The notes under the pieces were generated by a model, which saw only the letters and a list, made by a program, of their open reading frames with translations, searched no databases and had not been told where the DNA came from. A program made the translations under genes and the position numbers. From positions 496,001-560,000 of the forward strand of contig NZ_SMFQ01000004.1 in the NCBI RefSeq assembly GCF_004339015.1: a DNA stretch of 64,000 nucleotides, written 5' to 3'. The stretch comes from Cocleimonas flava. GTDB lineage: Bacteria > Pseudomonadota > Gammaproteobacteria > Thiotrichales > Thiotrichaceae. Numbering within the stretch: position 1 is the first letter of the stretch; each line of letters opens with the position of its first letter. Below, one piece after another: positions 46,545 through 55,979 of this stretch.

Positions 46545-47519
46545 TCAATCAAAAACCTGACTGATACCCACCAAGGCAGGATGTTCAGACTTGATGACAA
46601 ATACAGGAATCTCTTTTAAGTAATCCTTAAAACGGCCTTTGGATTCAAAACGCTCTCTAAAGAGAGAATTGTCAAAATAGCTGCCAAGCTTCGGAATTAT
46701 CCCTCCACCGATATAAATGCCCCCTTTCGCTCCCAATGTTAAGGCAAGATTTCCTGCCACTACACCGAGTAAGCCACAGAAGACTTTCAACGTTTCCTCG
46801 CACTGTTTATCCGTTTGATCAAGCGCATATTGGGAGATATCTTTCGGGGTTAAATCCGGTTTCGGATCTACTTGATCAAGCTCACAGATAGCCAGATAGA
46901 GGCGTTGTAAGCCGCTACCGGAAATCAGCCGTTCTGCGGATACATGTTGAAATTCCTTCCAACACGTTTCTAGTATCTGACTCTCACGTTGAGTGGTTGG
47001 ACTCAAGCTTACGTGGCCACCTTCTCCCGCTAATGGTAGCCATTCTTCACCCGAAAATATTAACCCCGCAACACCAAGGCCCGTACCAGGACCTAGAATA
47101 CCAATTGGCGCATCCTGTTTGATTTCGCCGCTGCCTATTTGATGGCAATCTTCACGCGCTAAATGTGGAATCGACAGGGCCAGTGCTTCAAAATCATTCT
47201 TGAAGACTAAAGAATCGAGGGACAAGTGTTGCCGTGTTTGTTCAATCGAAAAGTCCCAATCGTGGTTTGTCATTTTAATGCGATCACCATCAATAGGATT
47301 AGCGATGGCTATCGCCGCTTCGAGTACTTGAGGGTTGTTAACCTGCTGCAAATAGTCCTTATAAGCTGATGCAAAATCAGGATAATCACCGACTGCCAGC
47401 ACCTTTTCATTTTGAATAAACTTATTACTGGTTAGCAATGCAAAACGTGCATTGGTGCCACCGATATCGGCAATCACTCGCTTATTTGCGGGGAGCTTAG
47501 ACTTTGCTTTTGCATTCAT
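46545..47519 (-). CDS. glk: Glucokinase
   Basis: This 324-residue ROK-independent bacterial glucokinase (Glk type) shows VIADIGGTNARFALL (phosphate-binding), KNDFEALALSIP, IGILGPGTGLGVAGLIF, LAGEGGHVSLSP and GGIYIGGGIIPKL. It phosphorylates glucose released from glycogen or imported. It is the last gene of the glycogen block, about 180 bases after the CBM48 gene. Confidence 0.96.
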   Translation of the reverse strand: MNAKAKSKLPANKRVIADIGGTNARFALLTSNKFIQNEKVLAVGDYPDFASAYKDYLQQVNNPQVLEAAIAIANPIDGDRIKMTNHDWDFSIEQTRQHLSLDSLVFKNDFEALALSIPHLAREDCHQIGSGEIKQDAPIGILGPGTGLGVAGLIFSGEEWLPLAGEGGHVSLSPTTQRESQILETCWKEFQHVSAERLISGSGLQRLYLAICELDQVDPKPDLTPKDISQYALDQTDKQCEETLKVFCGLLGVVAGNLALTLGAKGGIYIGGGIIPKLGSYFDNSLFRERFESKGRFKDYLKEIPVFVIKSEHPALVGISQVFD

Positions 47520-47578
47520 ATTTCAAGATCCATAGCTTTACTCTTTACTCTTTACAACTAAAACAACTAACAATAAAT

Positions 47579-47606
47579 GACACCCCCCTACTTTGGGGCT
47601 TTTTTT
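47579..47606 (+). repeat. Dispersed C-run/T-run element, copy 16
   Basis: Reads GACACCCCCCTACTTTGGGG then CTTTTTTT. It lies between two leftward genes and is oriented against them; CCCTA can pair with TGGGG (one G-T). Confidence 0.87.
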
Positions 47607-47700
47607 ATTGGGAAGTGTCGATAGGGTTTTATTCGGTAAAACTCTGCCGACATTTCCATCACATTAATTCTAAAAATTTGCTTAGCGTTTACTTACTGCT

Positions 47701-48012
47701 TTAACAAAGCTGTACAACAGAATTTTCACCATCAATGCCATTAGGAATATATTTATCAGCTTCCCAATCATTTTCCCAAACACCTTGATCGTTTAGATAA
47801 CGAAATTGATACTCAGGCTTAGCTAGGTCCAGTTCTACAGTTTGTGTGAAATCACCACTTTTAAGGCGCTTCATCGGTGTTGCTTTGTTATCCCATTGGT
47901 TAAACTCACCAACGATATACATCTTTTCAGCAGAATTAGCTGCATCTTTTCCAACACGAAATGTCACTTTACACACTGGTCGTGACTTCAGAAATTGTTT
48001 TTTGATACTCAC
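47701..48012 (-). CDS. Small CBM48/isoamylase early-set domain protein
   Basis: I place the start at GTG 48012 (MSIKKQFLKSRPVCKVTFRV) because TGGAG lies 6 bases before it; an ATG four codons earlier overlaps that ribosome site. The 103-residue protein is a stand-alone glycogen-binding early-set domain: KMYIVGEFNQWDNKATPMKRLKSGDFTQTVELDLAKPEYQFRYLNDQGVWENDW. It probably binds glycogen and may tether or regulate the neighbouring enzymes; no catalytic domain. It sits between glgP and glk. Confidence 0.85.
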   Translation of the reverse strand: MSIKKQFLKSRPVCKVTFRVGKDAANSAEKMYIVGEFNQWDNKATPMKRLKSGDFTQTVELDLAKPEYQFRYLNDQGVWENDWEADKYIPNGIDGENSVVQLC

Positions 48013-48067
48013 AATTAACTCCATTTAATTAGATTAAAAAATAAACACTAACGAATGACAATATTAG

Positions 48068-50560
48068 CTACTTGATTTCAAGAGCGTCTAATTTCCAGAT
48101 ATCTCTATTGTAATCCTGCATGGTTCTATCGGTTGAGAAGAATCCACTGCAAGCGGTATTCATAACACTCATGCGTCCCCATTTTTCCTGATCCTGCCAC
48201 GTTTTAGCGACTTCATTTTGCGCATCTACATAGCTTCTAAAATCAGCGAACGTCACCCATGGGTCATTACGATTATATAAACTCTGGATAATACTGTCGA
48301 AAATCCCTGGCTCATTGGCATTGAAATGCGCAGACTGAAGTAATTCCATCACTGCCTTCAAATCCTGATCCTGATTGATATAGTGCATAGGATCATAATT
48401 GCCTTGCAAGTCTTGTACTTCATTGGCTTTTAGACCAAACAAGAAGAAGTTTTCCTCGCCCACTTCATTAATTATTTCGATATTAGCACCATCATAAGTA
48501 CCTATGGTCAAGGCGCCATTCATCATGAATTTCATATTGCCAGTTCCAGAAGCTTCTTTACCGGCGGTAGATATTTGCTCCGACAAATCAGCAGCTGGCG
48601 CGATGACTTCCATGGCGGTGACACCATAATTCGGGAAGAAAACCAGCTTTAACTTATCACCCACATCAGGGTCAGAGTTGATCACTTCAGCAATGTTATT
48701 GGTAAGCTTGATAATATCCTTAGCCAGGATATATCCCGGTGCAGCTTTGCCACCAATGAGTACACAGCGATTTGACCAGTTTTCGGTATTGCCCTGCTTT
48801 ATTTGAATATACAGATGAATCACATGCAGTAAATTCAATAGTTGTCGCTTGTATTCATGGATACGTTTCACCTGAATATCAAACAATGAATCGGTATTAA
48901 ATTTTACGCCGCAGAGCTGTTCGACTAAATCTGCCAGGCGTTGCTTATTGGATTGCTTTACCTGTTTAAATGCTTTGGCAAACGTTTTCTGTTTGGCTGC
49001 TGAAAGCTTTTTAATCTCGCTAATGTGCGAGAGATCGGTAATCCAGTCTTCACCAATGTGGCTAGAAATTAATTCCGTCATTTCAGGATTAGCGTGTGCT
49101 ATCCAGCGTCTAGGCGTTACACCATTGGTTTTATTGGTAAATTTATCTGGCCATAATTCGTAAAAATCATGGAACAAACCTTCGCACAATAACTGTGAAT
49201 GCAGTGCTGCAACACCATTTACCGAGAAACTTCCGACAATAGCAAGGTTAGCCATACGAACCTGTTTGTAGGGACCTTCTTCTATGATCGACATTCTTGC
49301 ATGGCGTTCGGTATTACCCGGCCATTTCTGTTGCACAACGCGCATGAAGCGCGCATTGATTTCATAAATAATTTCCAATAATCGCGGCAACAGACTTTCA
49401 AACAAATGAACTGGCCACTTTTCAAGCGCTTCTGGCAATAACGTATGATTGGTATACGCCATGGTTTTAGTGGTGATGCTCCATGCGTCATCCCAGTTTA
49501 AGCACTTCTTATCCATCAGTATGCGCATCATTTCCGCCACTGAAATGGTTGGGTGTGTGTCATTCATCTGGAACACATTTTGTGCGACAAAATTTTCATA
49601 ATTATTGCCGTGAATTGTCTCCCATTGACGGAAAACATCTTGAAGACTGGCTGAAGCCAGGAAGTATTGCTGTTTTAAGCGCAACTCTTTACCGTTTTCA
49701 CTGGAATCATTCGGGTATAAAACCATCGTGATGTTTTCGGCATTGTTTTTTGCAGCCACCGCATCGGTGTAACTACCCGCATTAAATTCTTCAAGATCGA
49801 ATTCATCCGTCGCAGAAGACTTCCATAAGCGCAAGGTATTAACGGTTTTGTTTTTATATCCGGAAATCGGTACATCAAAAGGAATCGCGAGCACATCATT
49901 GGTTTCAACCCAGCGAGCATGCAGATTATTATGCTCGTCACGATAAAACTCGGTATGCCCCCCAAACTTTACAGTTTGCGTATATTCTGGGCGTTCCAGC
50001 TCCCAGGGATTTCCGTCTCTTAACCAGTGATCAGGTCTCTCTTCTTGGCGACCATCGACAATGGCTTGTTTAAACATGCCGTATTCGTAACGAATACCAT
50101 AACCTAATACGGGTAATTGCAAGGTTGCACAGCTATCCATAAAACACGCTGCCAGACGACCTAAGCCACCGTTACCTAGGCCTGCATCGGGTTCGATTGA
50201 TTCAACGTCTTCTAGCTGCAAACAGAATTTTTCCATCGCTTCTCTGGAGCTTTCGGTCGCATCCAGATTGAGTAGATGGTTGCCCAGGGCTCTGCCCATG
50301 AGAAATTCCAATGACAGATAATAAGCGCGCCTGACATTTGGCTGGCGATAGGCTTCCCAGGTTTTGTACCAATTGGCGACAACCCTGTCTCGTAAGGTAA
50401 ACGACAGTGCTTCATAAAAATAAAATGAGTGGCAACCTTGAGTACGACCAAGGTGATACGTTAGATATTTTTCAAAGCTTTCACTAATCGCCTTAGACGT
50501 ATTTGGTAAAGATTTAATGTTAGTGGGTAAACAGGTTTCTAACTGTGCTTTTTCGATCAT
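48068..50560 (-). CDS. glgP: Glycogen phosphorylase
   Basis: This 830-residue GT35 enzyme releases glucose-1-phosphate from glycogen. Motifs are LGRTQGCHSFYFYEALSFTLRDRV, EFLMGRALGNHLLNLD, EPDAGLGNGGLGRLAACFMDSCATL, NDTHPTISVAEMMRILMD, NGVTPRRWI, DIQVKRIHEYKRQLLN and the PLP-binding EASGTGNMKFMMNGALTIGTYDGANIEI (Lys in NMKFMMNG). It begins 51 bases after glgA and is co-oriented with the synthesis genes. Confidence 0.98.
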   Translation of the reverse strand: MIEKAQLETCLPTNIKSLPNTSKAISESFEKYLTYHLGRTQGCHSFYFYEALSFTLRDRVVANWYKTWEAYRQPNVRRAYYLSLEFLMGRALGNHLLNLDATESSREAMEKFCLQLEDVESIEPDAGLGNGGLGRLAACFMDSCATLQLPVLGYGIRYEYGMFKQAIVDGRQEERPDHWLRDGNPWELERPEYTQTVKFGGHTEFYRDEHNNLHARWVETNDVLAIPFDVPISGYKNKTVNTLRLWKSSATDEFDLEEFNAGSYTDAVAAKNNAENITMVLYPNDSSENGKELRLKQQYFLASASLQDVFRQWETIHGNNYENFVAQNVFQMNDTHPTISVAEMMRILMDKKCLNWDDAWSITTKTMAYTNHTLLPEALEKWPVHLFESLLPRLLEIIYEINARFMRVVQQKWPGNTERHARMSIIEEGPYKQVRMANLAIVGSFSVNGVAALHSQLLCEGLFHDFYELWPDKFTNKTNGVTPRRWIAHANPEMTELISSHIGEDWITDLSHISEIKKLSAAKQKTFAKAFKQVKQSNKQRLADLVEQLCGVKFNTDSLFDIQVKRIHEYKRQLLNLLHVIHLYIQIKQGNTENWSNRCVLIGGKAAPGYILAKDIIKLTNNIAEVINSDPDVGDKLKLVFFPNYGVTAMEVIAPAADLSEQISTAGKEASGTGNMKFMMNGALTIGTYDGANIEIINEVGEENFFLFGLKANEVQDLQGNYDPMHYINQDQDLKAVMELLQSAHFNANEPGIFDSIIQSLYNRNDPWVTFADFRSYVDAQNEVAKTWQDQEKWGRMSVMNTACSGFFSTDRTMQDYNRDIWKLDALEIK

Positions 50561-50611
50561 GTTTTTCTCATTAGTAAATAGTGGTGTCGCTATCTTGGCG
50601 TTTTAAACGGT

Positions 50612-52075
50612 TTAATTGTTGTAAATTTCTATATAAGCATCGGCGCTTTTTTCCCAGCTAAAGTCTTGCGTCATGGCATTTCGTTGCAGTTGTTGCCAGC
50701 TTTTCTTGTTTTCATACAATGAAAGCGCACGCTGAATAGTCTTAATTAATGCTGCTGTATTCGGCGCTTCTAACACAAAACCATTCGGTTTAAATGAAGA
50801 CTCTTCATCATTCGCTTCGTCGGCATCGACGACAGTATCCGCAAGACCTCCAGTACGATTGACGATGGGTAAAGTGCCATAACTTAAGCTGTACATTTGA
50901 TTGAGGCCACACGGCTCGAATCTGGAAGGCATTAGAAAGATGTCACAACCAGCTTCTAGCAGATGCGCTTTCTCTTCATCGTAACCGATAGTGACTAAGA
51001 CCCGATCGGGGTATTTTTGGTTTAGCTGTTTCAACTGAGCTTCGATGTAGGCATGCCCTGTTCCGATAATGACTATACGCGCCGTGGTTTCATCAAGAAT
51101 TGTAGGAATGGCTTCCAGCACCATATCAATGCCTTTTTGCTCGACCAGTCGGCTTACTAGCCCTAACAATGGTGCGTCTAGCTGTTCTTTTTCAGCCGTT
51201 ACGCCATACGATTCGAGCAACGCTTTTTTGTTTTTTTGTTTGCCAGGGTTTCGTCGCTGCGCGGTGAAATTAAAAGGTATTAAGGTATCCGTCGAGGGAT
51301 TCCAGACGTTTGTGTCGATGCCATTGAGAATTCCGGTTAATTTATAACTTCTCGACGAAAGTACGCCTTCGAGTCCATAACCAAATTCTGCGGTACAGAT
51401 TTCTTTTGCATAAGTTGGGCTAACGGTTGTAACAGCATCGGAATAAACAATACCTGCCTTTAGCATCGATAAATTACCGTAAAATTCGACGCCTTCCATC
51501 GACCACCAGGCGCTGGGTAATCGAAGACGGTCATATTCATCCTTGGAAAAGCTACCGCTATAAGCCAGATTGTGTATAGTAAAAACACGACGCGGACGTT
51601 CCGGTTCGTGATCTAAAAATGCGGCAACTAAACCGGTTTGCCAATCGTTACAATGCACTACGTCGGCTTTCCAGCCTTGATCCAGTTTATCTAAACTTAG
51701 GGCTGCTACGGCTTGAGAAAACAATGTGAAGCGTTCTGCATTGTCGGGCCAATCATAGCCATTTGAATGACTGTATGGATTACCTTCCCGATCGAATAAG
51801 TGTTGAGCATCAACCAGCCAAATGGGCATTTTAAACTGCTCATGTGTTGCTTCTAATATGCGAACGTCTCTATTGCTTCCGCCGAGGTTAATGCTTAACC
51901 AACCTAGCGTCTTGAAAGAGTCTAGTTTGTTTAACACATCCCGATAGGCAGGAAGTACCAGACGAACATCGAGATTCTTTTCTTGTAGCGCATGCGGCAG
52001 GCTGTAAGAGACATCACCTAAGCCACCTGTTTTTATTAATGGCCACACTTCACTCGTCGCGAATAAAACCTTCAC
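50612..52075 (-). CDS. glgA: Glycogen synthase (ADP-glucose)
   Basis: This 487-residue GT5 enzyme begins MKVLFATSEVWPLIKTGGLGDVSYSLPHAL with the ADP-glucose-binding KTGGL motif and shows VVHCNDWQTGLVAAFL, FTIHNLAYSG, NGIDTNVWNPSTD, LLGLVSRLVEQKGIDMVLEAI and the C-terminal FLMPSRFEPCGLNQMYSLSYGTLPIVNRTGGLADTV. It elongates alpha-1,4 chains. Confidence 0.97.
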   Translation of the reverse strand: MKVLFATSEVWPLIKTGGLGDVSYSLPHALQEKNLDVRLVLPAYRDVLNKLDSFKTLGWLSINLGGSNRDVRILEATHEQFKMPIWLVDAQHLFDREGNPYSHSNGYDWPDNAERFTLFSQAVAALSLDKLDQGWKADVVHCNDWQTGLVAAFLDHEPERPRRVFTIHNLAYSGSFSKDEYDRLRLPSAWWSMEGVEFYGNLSMLKAGIVYSDAVTTVSPTYAKEICTAEFGYGLEGVLSSRSYKLTGILNGIDTNVWNPSTDTLIPFNFTAQRRNPGKQKNKKALLESYGVTAEKEQLDAPLLGLVSRLVEQKGIDMVLEAIPTILDETTARIVIIGTGHAYIEAQLKQLNQKYPDRVLVTIGYDEEKAHLLEAGCDIFLMPSRFEPCGLNQMYSLSYGTLPIVNRTGGLADTVVDADEANDEESSFKPNGFVLEAPNTAALIKTIQRALSLYENKKSWQQLQRNAMTQDFSWEKSADAYIEIYNN

Positions 52076-52184
52076 CTTAAAATCACCATTAACACATTCT
52101 CTTTATAAATATTCGTCATATCATTAACATTCAGACATTGTTTTGCTTTTTTTACTGTTTTCTCCAGGCTATTTAAAGTAGAAA

Positions 52185-52214
52185 GTCACCCCCCTACTTA
52201 CAGCCGTTTTTTTT
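52185..52214 (+). repeat. Dispersed C-run/T-run element, copy 17
   Basis: Reads AGTCACCCCCCTACTTACAG then CCGTTTTTTTT. It lies in the 204-base glgB-glgA gap, oriented against the leftward genes. Confidence 0.85.
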
Positions 52215-52279
52215 AAGGGTTCTCTTTAGTCGTATATAAGCAATTCTCATGCCAGTAGTTGTTAAATGTTTATTTCATC

Positions 52280-54550
52280 CTAATGAGAAAAATCACCTTT
52301 TAAAAACAGAGCACTTAAAGGTGGCAACGTAACACTGATTGATTGTTGATAGCCCGTCCATGGTGTCGGTTCAACAACAATGGGATTGTCATTTCCACAA
52401 TTTGAGCCCGTATAAAATGCAGAATCTGTATTTAACAACTCGTGGTATGTATCTGCCGCTGGAACGCCAATTCGGTAGTTAGTTCGGGGTACTGGTGTAA
52501 AATTCAATAAGCAAATTATCGACTCTTGCGGGTCGTTAGATTTACGTATCAAACTCAGTGCTGACTGATCTGAATCGTTACAATCTATCCACTCAAAACC
52601 ATCGTGAGAGAAATCCCAGTAATGCAGCGCAGCCTCACTCTGATAGAGCTTATTCAGGTCTGTGATTAACTGACTAATGCCGTGATGTTGTTCTACAGAT
52701 GTTAACGCCCAATCGAGTTCCGCATTGTCATTCCATTCAATCCATTGCGCGAACTCACCCCCCATGAATAATAATTTTTTGCCCGGATGAATGTATTGCC
52801 ACGCGTACAATAAACGTAAATTGGCTAACTTCTGCCAGTCATCTCCTGGCATTTTACTGACCAGACTACGTTTGCCATGCACCACTTCATCATGCGATAA
52901 CGGCAAAATAAAGTTTTCAGAATAGCTATAGATTTGACTGAAAGTCAGTTGGTTATGATGGTATTTACGGTGTACCGGATCGGTTTCCATATAGCTCAGG
53001 TTGTCATTCATCCAACCCATATTCCATTTAATGGAAAAGCCTAAACCACCGAGTTCTACAGGCCTAGAAACCATCGGCCATGCCGTTGATTCTTCTGCCA
53101 TGGTCAGTACACCGGGGTGCAATCCATGAACCGTGGTATTCATTTGCTTGAGAAATTCGATGGCTTCCAGATTTTCTCTACCGCCAAACTCATTCGGCAA
53201 CCACTCGCCAGCTTCTCTTGAATAATCCAGATAAAGCATAGAAGCAACCGCATCTACACGAAGTCCATCTAAATGGAATTCTTCAATCCAGTAGACTGCG
53301 TTGGTTATCAGAAAATTGCGTACTTCATTGCGCCCGTAATTGAAGATTAAAGTCCCCCAATCCTGATGCTCACCTTTTCTAGGGTCGGCATGCTCGTAAA
53401 GCGCATCGCCATTGAACTTCGCCAGCGCAAACGCATCTTTTGGAAAATGGGCAGGAACCCAGTCAAGAATCACACCAATATTTGCTTTGTGGCATTCGTT
53501 AACAAAGTAGCGAAAATCTTCCGGCGTACCGAATCGTGCCGTAGGTGCAAAGAAACCTGTAACCTGATATCCCCAGGATTGGTCTAACGGGTGTTCTGCT
53601 ATCGGCAGTAATTCGATATGCGTATAGGCTAATTTCTTGATATAGGGAATGAGTTGGCTAGCAATGTCTCGCCAATTGAGGAAATAACCGTCTTCATCAC
53701 GACGCCATGAGCCCGCGTGCAACTCATAGATACTGATTGGTTTATGTTGCCAATCGAAAACTTCACGCTGTTCTATCCAGTCTTGATCTTCCCAGTTAAA
53801 TGCTTTTGCCGACGATATATGCGATGTTGTATCAGGACGTAATGCCATAGACTGAGCATAGGGATCCGTTTTCTTTAAGATCTCATCGTGTTGCGTACAG
53901 ATTTCATATTTATACACGTCATTTTCGACCAAGCCCGGAATAAATAATTCCCATAGACCTGATGATCCTCGGCTCCGCATTGGATGTCTGCGGCCATCCC
54001 AGCCATTGAAATCACCAACAACGCTAATCCTTTTAACATTGGGGCACCACAAGGCGAATTGACAACCGCTTACCCCATCAATTGTCTGAATATGCGCACC
54101 CATAAATTGATAGGCATGATGATGTTTTCCTTCAGCAAATAGGTAAATATCCATCTCACCTATTTGCGGTTCAAAACTGTAGGCAGAGATTGACTCATGC
54201 CATTCTTCACTGCCTTTTTGTTGCCATTTGAGTGTGTAATGTTTATCCAGTGATTTGGCTTCCTTAGCCGATAACTGATACTCAAAGAAGTCACTGTCAG
54301 GAATTCGCGACATCTTTCCTATGCCTTTCAATTCTGCAACTTCTGCCTGAGGGAGAAAACTGCGGACAATGGCTCCTTCTTTTTTGTCTAGGGCATGAAC
54401 ACCCAAAACAGAAAACGGGTCATGATGTTTACCCTGCTGTAGTTTGGACAATTCTGGCGTCAACGTTTCGACCTCAATTTTATTGCTAGAAACGTTTTTG
54501 CTAGCGGCTTTTTTGGCAGAGCTTACTGTGCTTGGACTAGCTTTTTTCAC
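52280..54550 (-). CDS. glgB: 1,4-alpha-glucan branching enzyme
   Basis: The 756-residue GH13 enzyme has two N-terminal CBM48-type domains (HHDPFSVLGVH and HHHAYQFMGAH) and the catalytic barrel with YELHAGSWRR, YTHIELLPIAEHPLDQSWGYQVTGFFAPTARFGTPEDF, the nucleophile Asp in LDGLRVDAVASMLYLDY, the acid Glu in TMAEESTAWPMVS and PLSHDEVVHGKRSLVSKMPGD. A 30-residue Ser/Lys-rich leader before the first domain (KKASPSTVSSAKKAASKN) is unusual and probably disordered. Confidence 0.98.
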   Translation of the reverse strand: MKKASPSTVSSAKKAASKNVSSNKIEVETLTPELSKLQQGKHHDPFSVLGVHALDKKEGAIVRSFLPQAEVAELKGIGKMSRIPDSDFFEYQLSAKEAKSLDKHYTLKWQQKGSEEWHESISAYSFEPQIGEMDIYLFAEGKHHHAYQFMGAHIQTIDGVSGCQFALWCPNVKRISVVGDFNGWDGRRHPMRSRGSSGLWELFIPGLVENDVYKYEICTQHDEILKKTDPYAQSMALRPDTTSHISSAKAFNWEDQDWIEQREVFDWQHKPISIYELHAGSWRRDEDGYFLNWRDIASQLIPYIKKLAYTHIELLPIAEHPLDQSWGYQVTGFFAPTARFGTPEDFRYFVNECHKANIGVILDWVPAHFPKDAFALAKFNGDALYEHADPRKGEHQDWGTLIFNYGRNEVRNFLITNAVYWIEEFHLDGLRVDAVASMLYLDYSREAGEWLPNEFGGRENLEAIEFLKQMNTTVHGLHPGVLTMAEESTAWPMVSRPVELGGLGFSIKWNMGWMNDNLSYMETDPVHRKYHHNQLTFSQIYSYSENFILPLSHDEVVHGKRSLVSKMPGDDWQKLANLRLLYAWQYIHPGKKLLFMGGEFAQWIEWNDNAELDWALTSVEQHHGISQLITDLNKLYQSEAALHYWDFSHDGFEWIDCNDSDQSALSLIRKSNDPQESIICLLNFTPVPRTNYRIGVPAADTYHELLNTDSAFYTGSNCGNDNPIVVEPTPWTGYQQSISVTLPPLSALFLKGDFSH

Positions 54551-54587
54551 GATTTCTTACCCGTCATATTATTCTTAGCTTGTGCCA

Positions 54588-55979
54588 TTAGTGAGAATCC
54601 ATTTTATATAAGCGACCAGCATTTTCTAGCTGCTCTCTAGTTTTATTGGCGATGCTTTTGGTTATTTGTTCCCAGTCGAATTTCCAGGTCCAATTATTTT
54701 CTGAGATTCCTGGAACATTCATGCGAGCTTCTGAGCCCAAATTCAGCAAATCTTGAATTGGAGCAATCGCTAATTGCCCCCTGCTATTGAATGCAACCTC
54801 AATGAGCTTCTCCGATATTTTGTTTGGGTCAGAAAGTTCTAAAGTATGCAAAATGTGATTTTGCATCTCTGTATCCTGGCTCGTAAACCAGCCGAGAGTC
54901 GTGTCATTATCATGTGTACCCGTGTAAACGATACGATCATAAGTAATGTTTTCAGGTTTATGCGGATTATCCGAAAAGCTGTCGAATGAGAATTGCAACA
55001 CCGACATTCCCGGAAGTTTATATTTCTCACGCAAGGCATTCACTTCAGGCGTAATGATTCCCAAGTCTTCAGCAACAATCGCTAATGAGCCCATTTCTTG
55101 CTTTAAATGCTCAAGCAATTCCTCACCTGGTACTTTTTGCCATTCGCCATCGACTGCCGTTTCACACTCTGTTGGGATTACCCATACAGCTTCTAAGCCA
55201 CGGAAATGATCAATACGTACCAAGTCAAAAAGACTGAAGTGATTTTTTAGGCGTTGCATCCACCACTTGAAATCATCTTGTCGCATTTGCGCCCAATTAT
55301 AGTGCGGGTTACCCCAGCGTTGCCCAGTTTTGGAGAAATAATCGGGAGGCACTCCTGCAACTACAGTGGGCTGACTTTGGTCATCTAATAAAAATAATTC
55401 TGGATTACTCCATGTGTCCGCACTGTCGTGAGCAATAAAAATTGGCATATCGCCAAAGATCATAATATTACGCTCATCAGCATAGTGTTTGATTTCATTC
55501 CAACGTCGATAAAGACAAAATTGCTGCCAACAAATGGCATCTATTTGATCATGATTCTCTGTTCTATACTGATCTAAGGCGTGTTCTTCACGATGGCGAA
55601 ATTCATCTGGCCATTCATACCAGGGTTTAAATTCCAGTGTTTGCTTTAACGACATGAATAAGGCGTAGTCATGTATCCAGTAATCCTGAGCAAATAACCA
55701 GCGTATGAATTCTTGATCGCCGACATTAATATTTTCGTAATCGTTAGCTGCCAGCAATGCAGGATTTATCGCAAATGCCGAGTAGCATTGATAAGGAGAC
55801 AAGTTTTCCTGAGGTACACCTAATGGCAATATTTGCCATACACTGATACCTGCATTCGACAGAAAATCTAACCATCGAAAAGCATCGTTATCCAAGACGC
55901 CGGAAGGTAAAGAGGTTGGATGCAGTAACACCCCTCCTAATCGCGCTTCCTTATCGGTTAATTCGGAATATGTTTCCAT
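54588..55979 (-). CDS. malQ: 4-alpha-glucanotransferase (amylomaltase)
   Basis: This 463-residue GH77 enzyme is of the short type. It has LGGVLLHPTSLPSG, WQILPLGVPQENLSPYQCYSAFAINPALLA, MIFGDMPIFIAHDSADTWSNPELF, VAGVPPDYFSKTGQRWGNPHYNW, the nucleophile Asp in LVRIDHFRGLEAVW, the acid Glu in IVAEDLGIITPEV and VYTGTHDNDTTLGWF. It rearranges alpha-1,4-glucans during glycogen turnover. Its ATG immediately follows the stop of the GH57 gene (TAAATG), so translation is coupled. Confidence 0.96.
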   Translation of the reverse strand: METYSELTDKEARLGGVLLHPTSLPSGVLDNDAFRWLDFLSNAGISVWQILPLGVPQENLSPYQCYSAFAINPALLAANDYENINVGDQEFIRWLFAQDYWIHDYALFMSLKQTLEFKPWYEWPDEFRHREEHALDQYRTENHDQIDAICWQQFCLYRRWNEIKHYADERNIMIFGDMPIFIAHDSADTWSNPELFLLDDQSQPTVVAGVPPDYFSKTGQRWGNPHYNWAQMRQDDFKWWMQRLKNHFSLFDLVRIDHFRGLEAVWVIPTECETAVDGEWQKVPGEELLEHLKQEMGSLAIVAEDLGIITPEVNALREKYKLPGMSVLQFSFDSFSDNPHKPENITYDRIVYTGTHDNDTTLGWFTSQDTEMQNHILHTLELSDPNKISEKLIEVAFNSRGQLAIAPIQDLLNLGSEARMNVPGISENNWTWKFDWEQITKSIANKTREQLENAGRLYKMDSH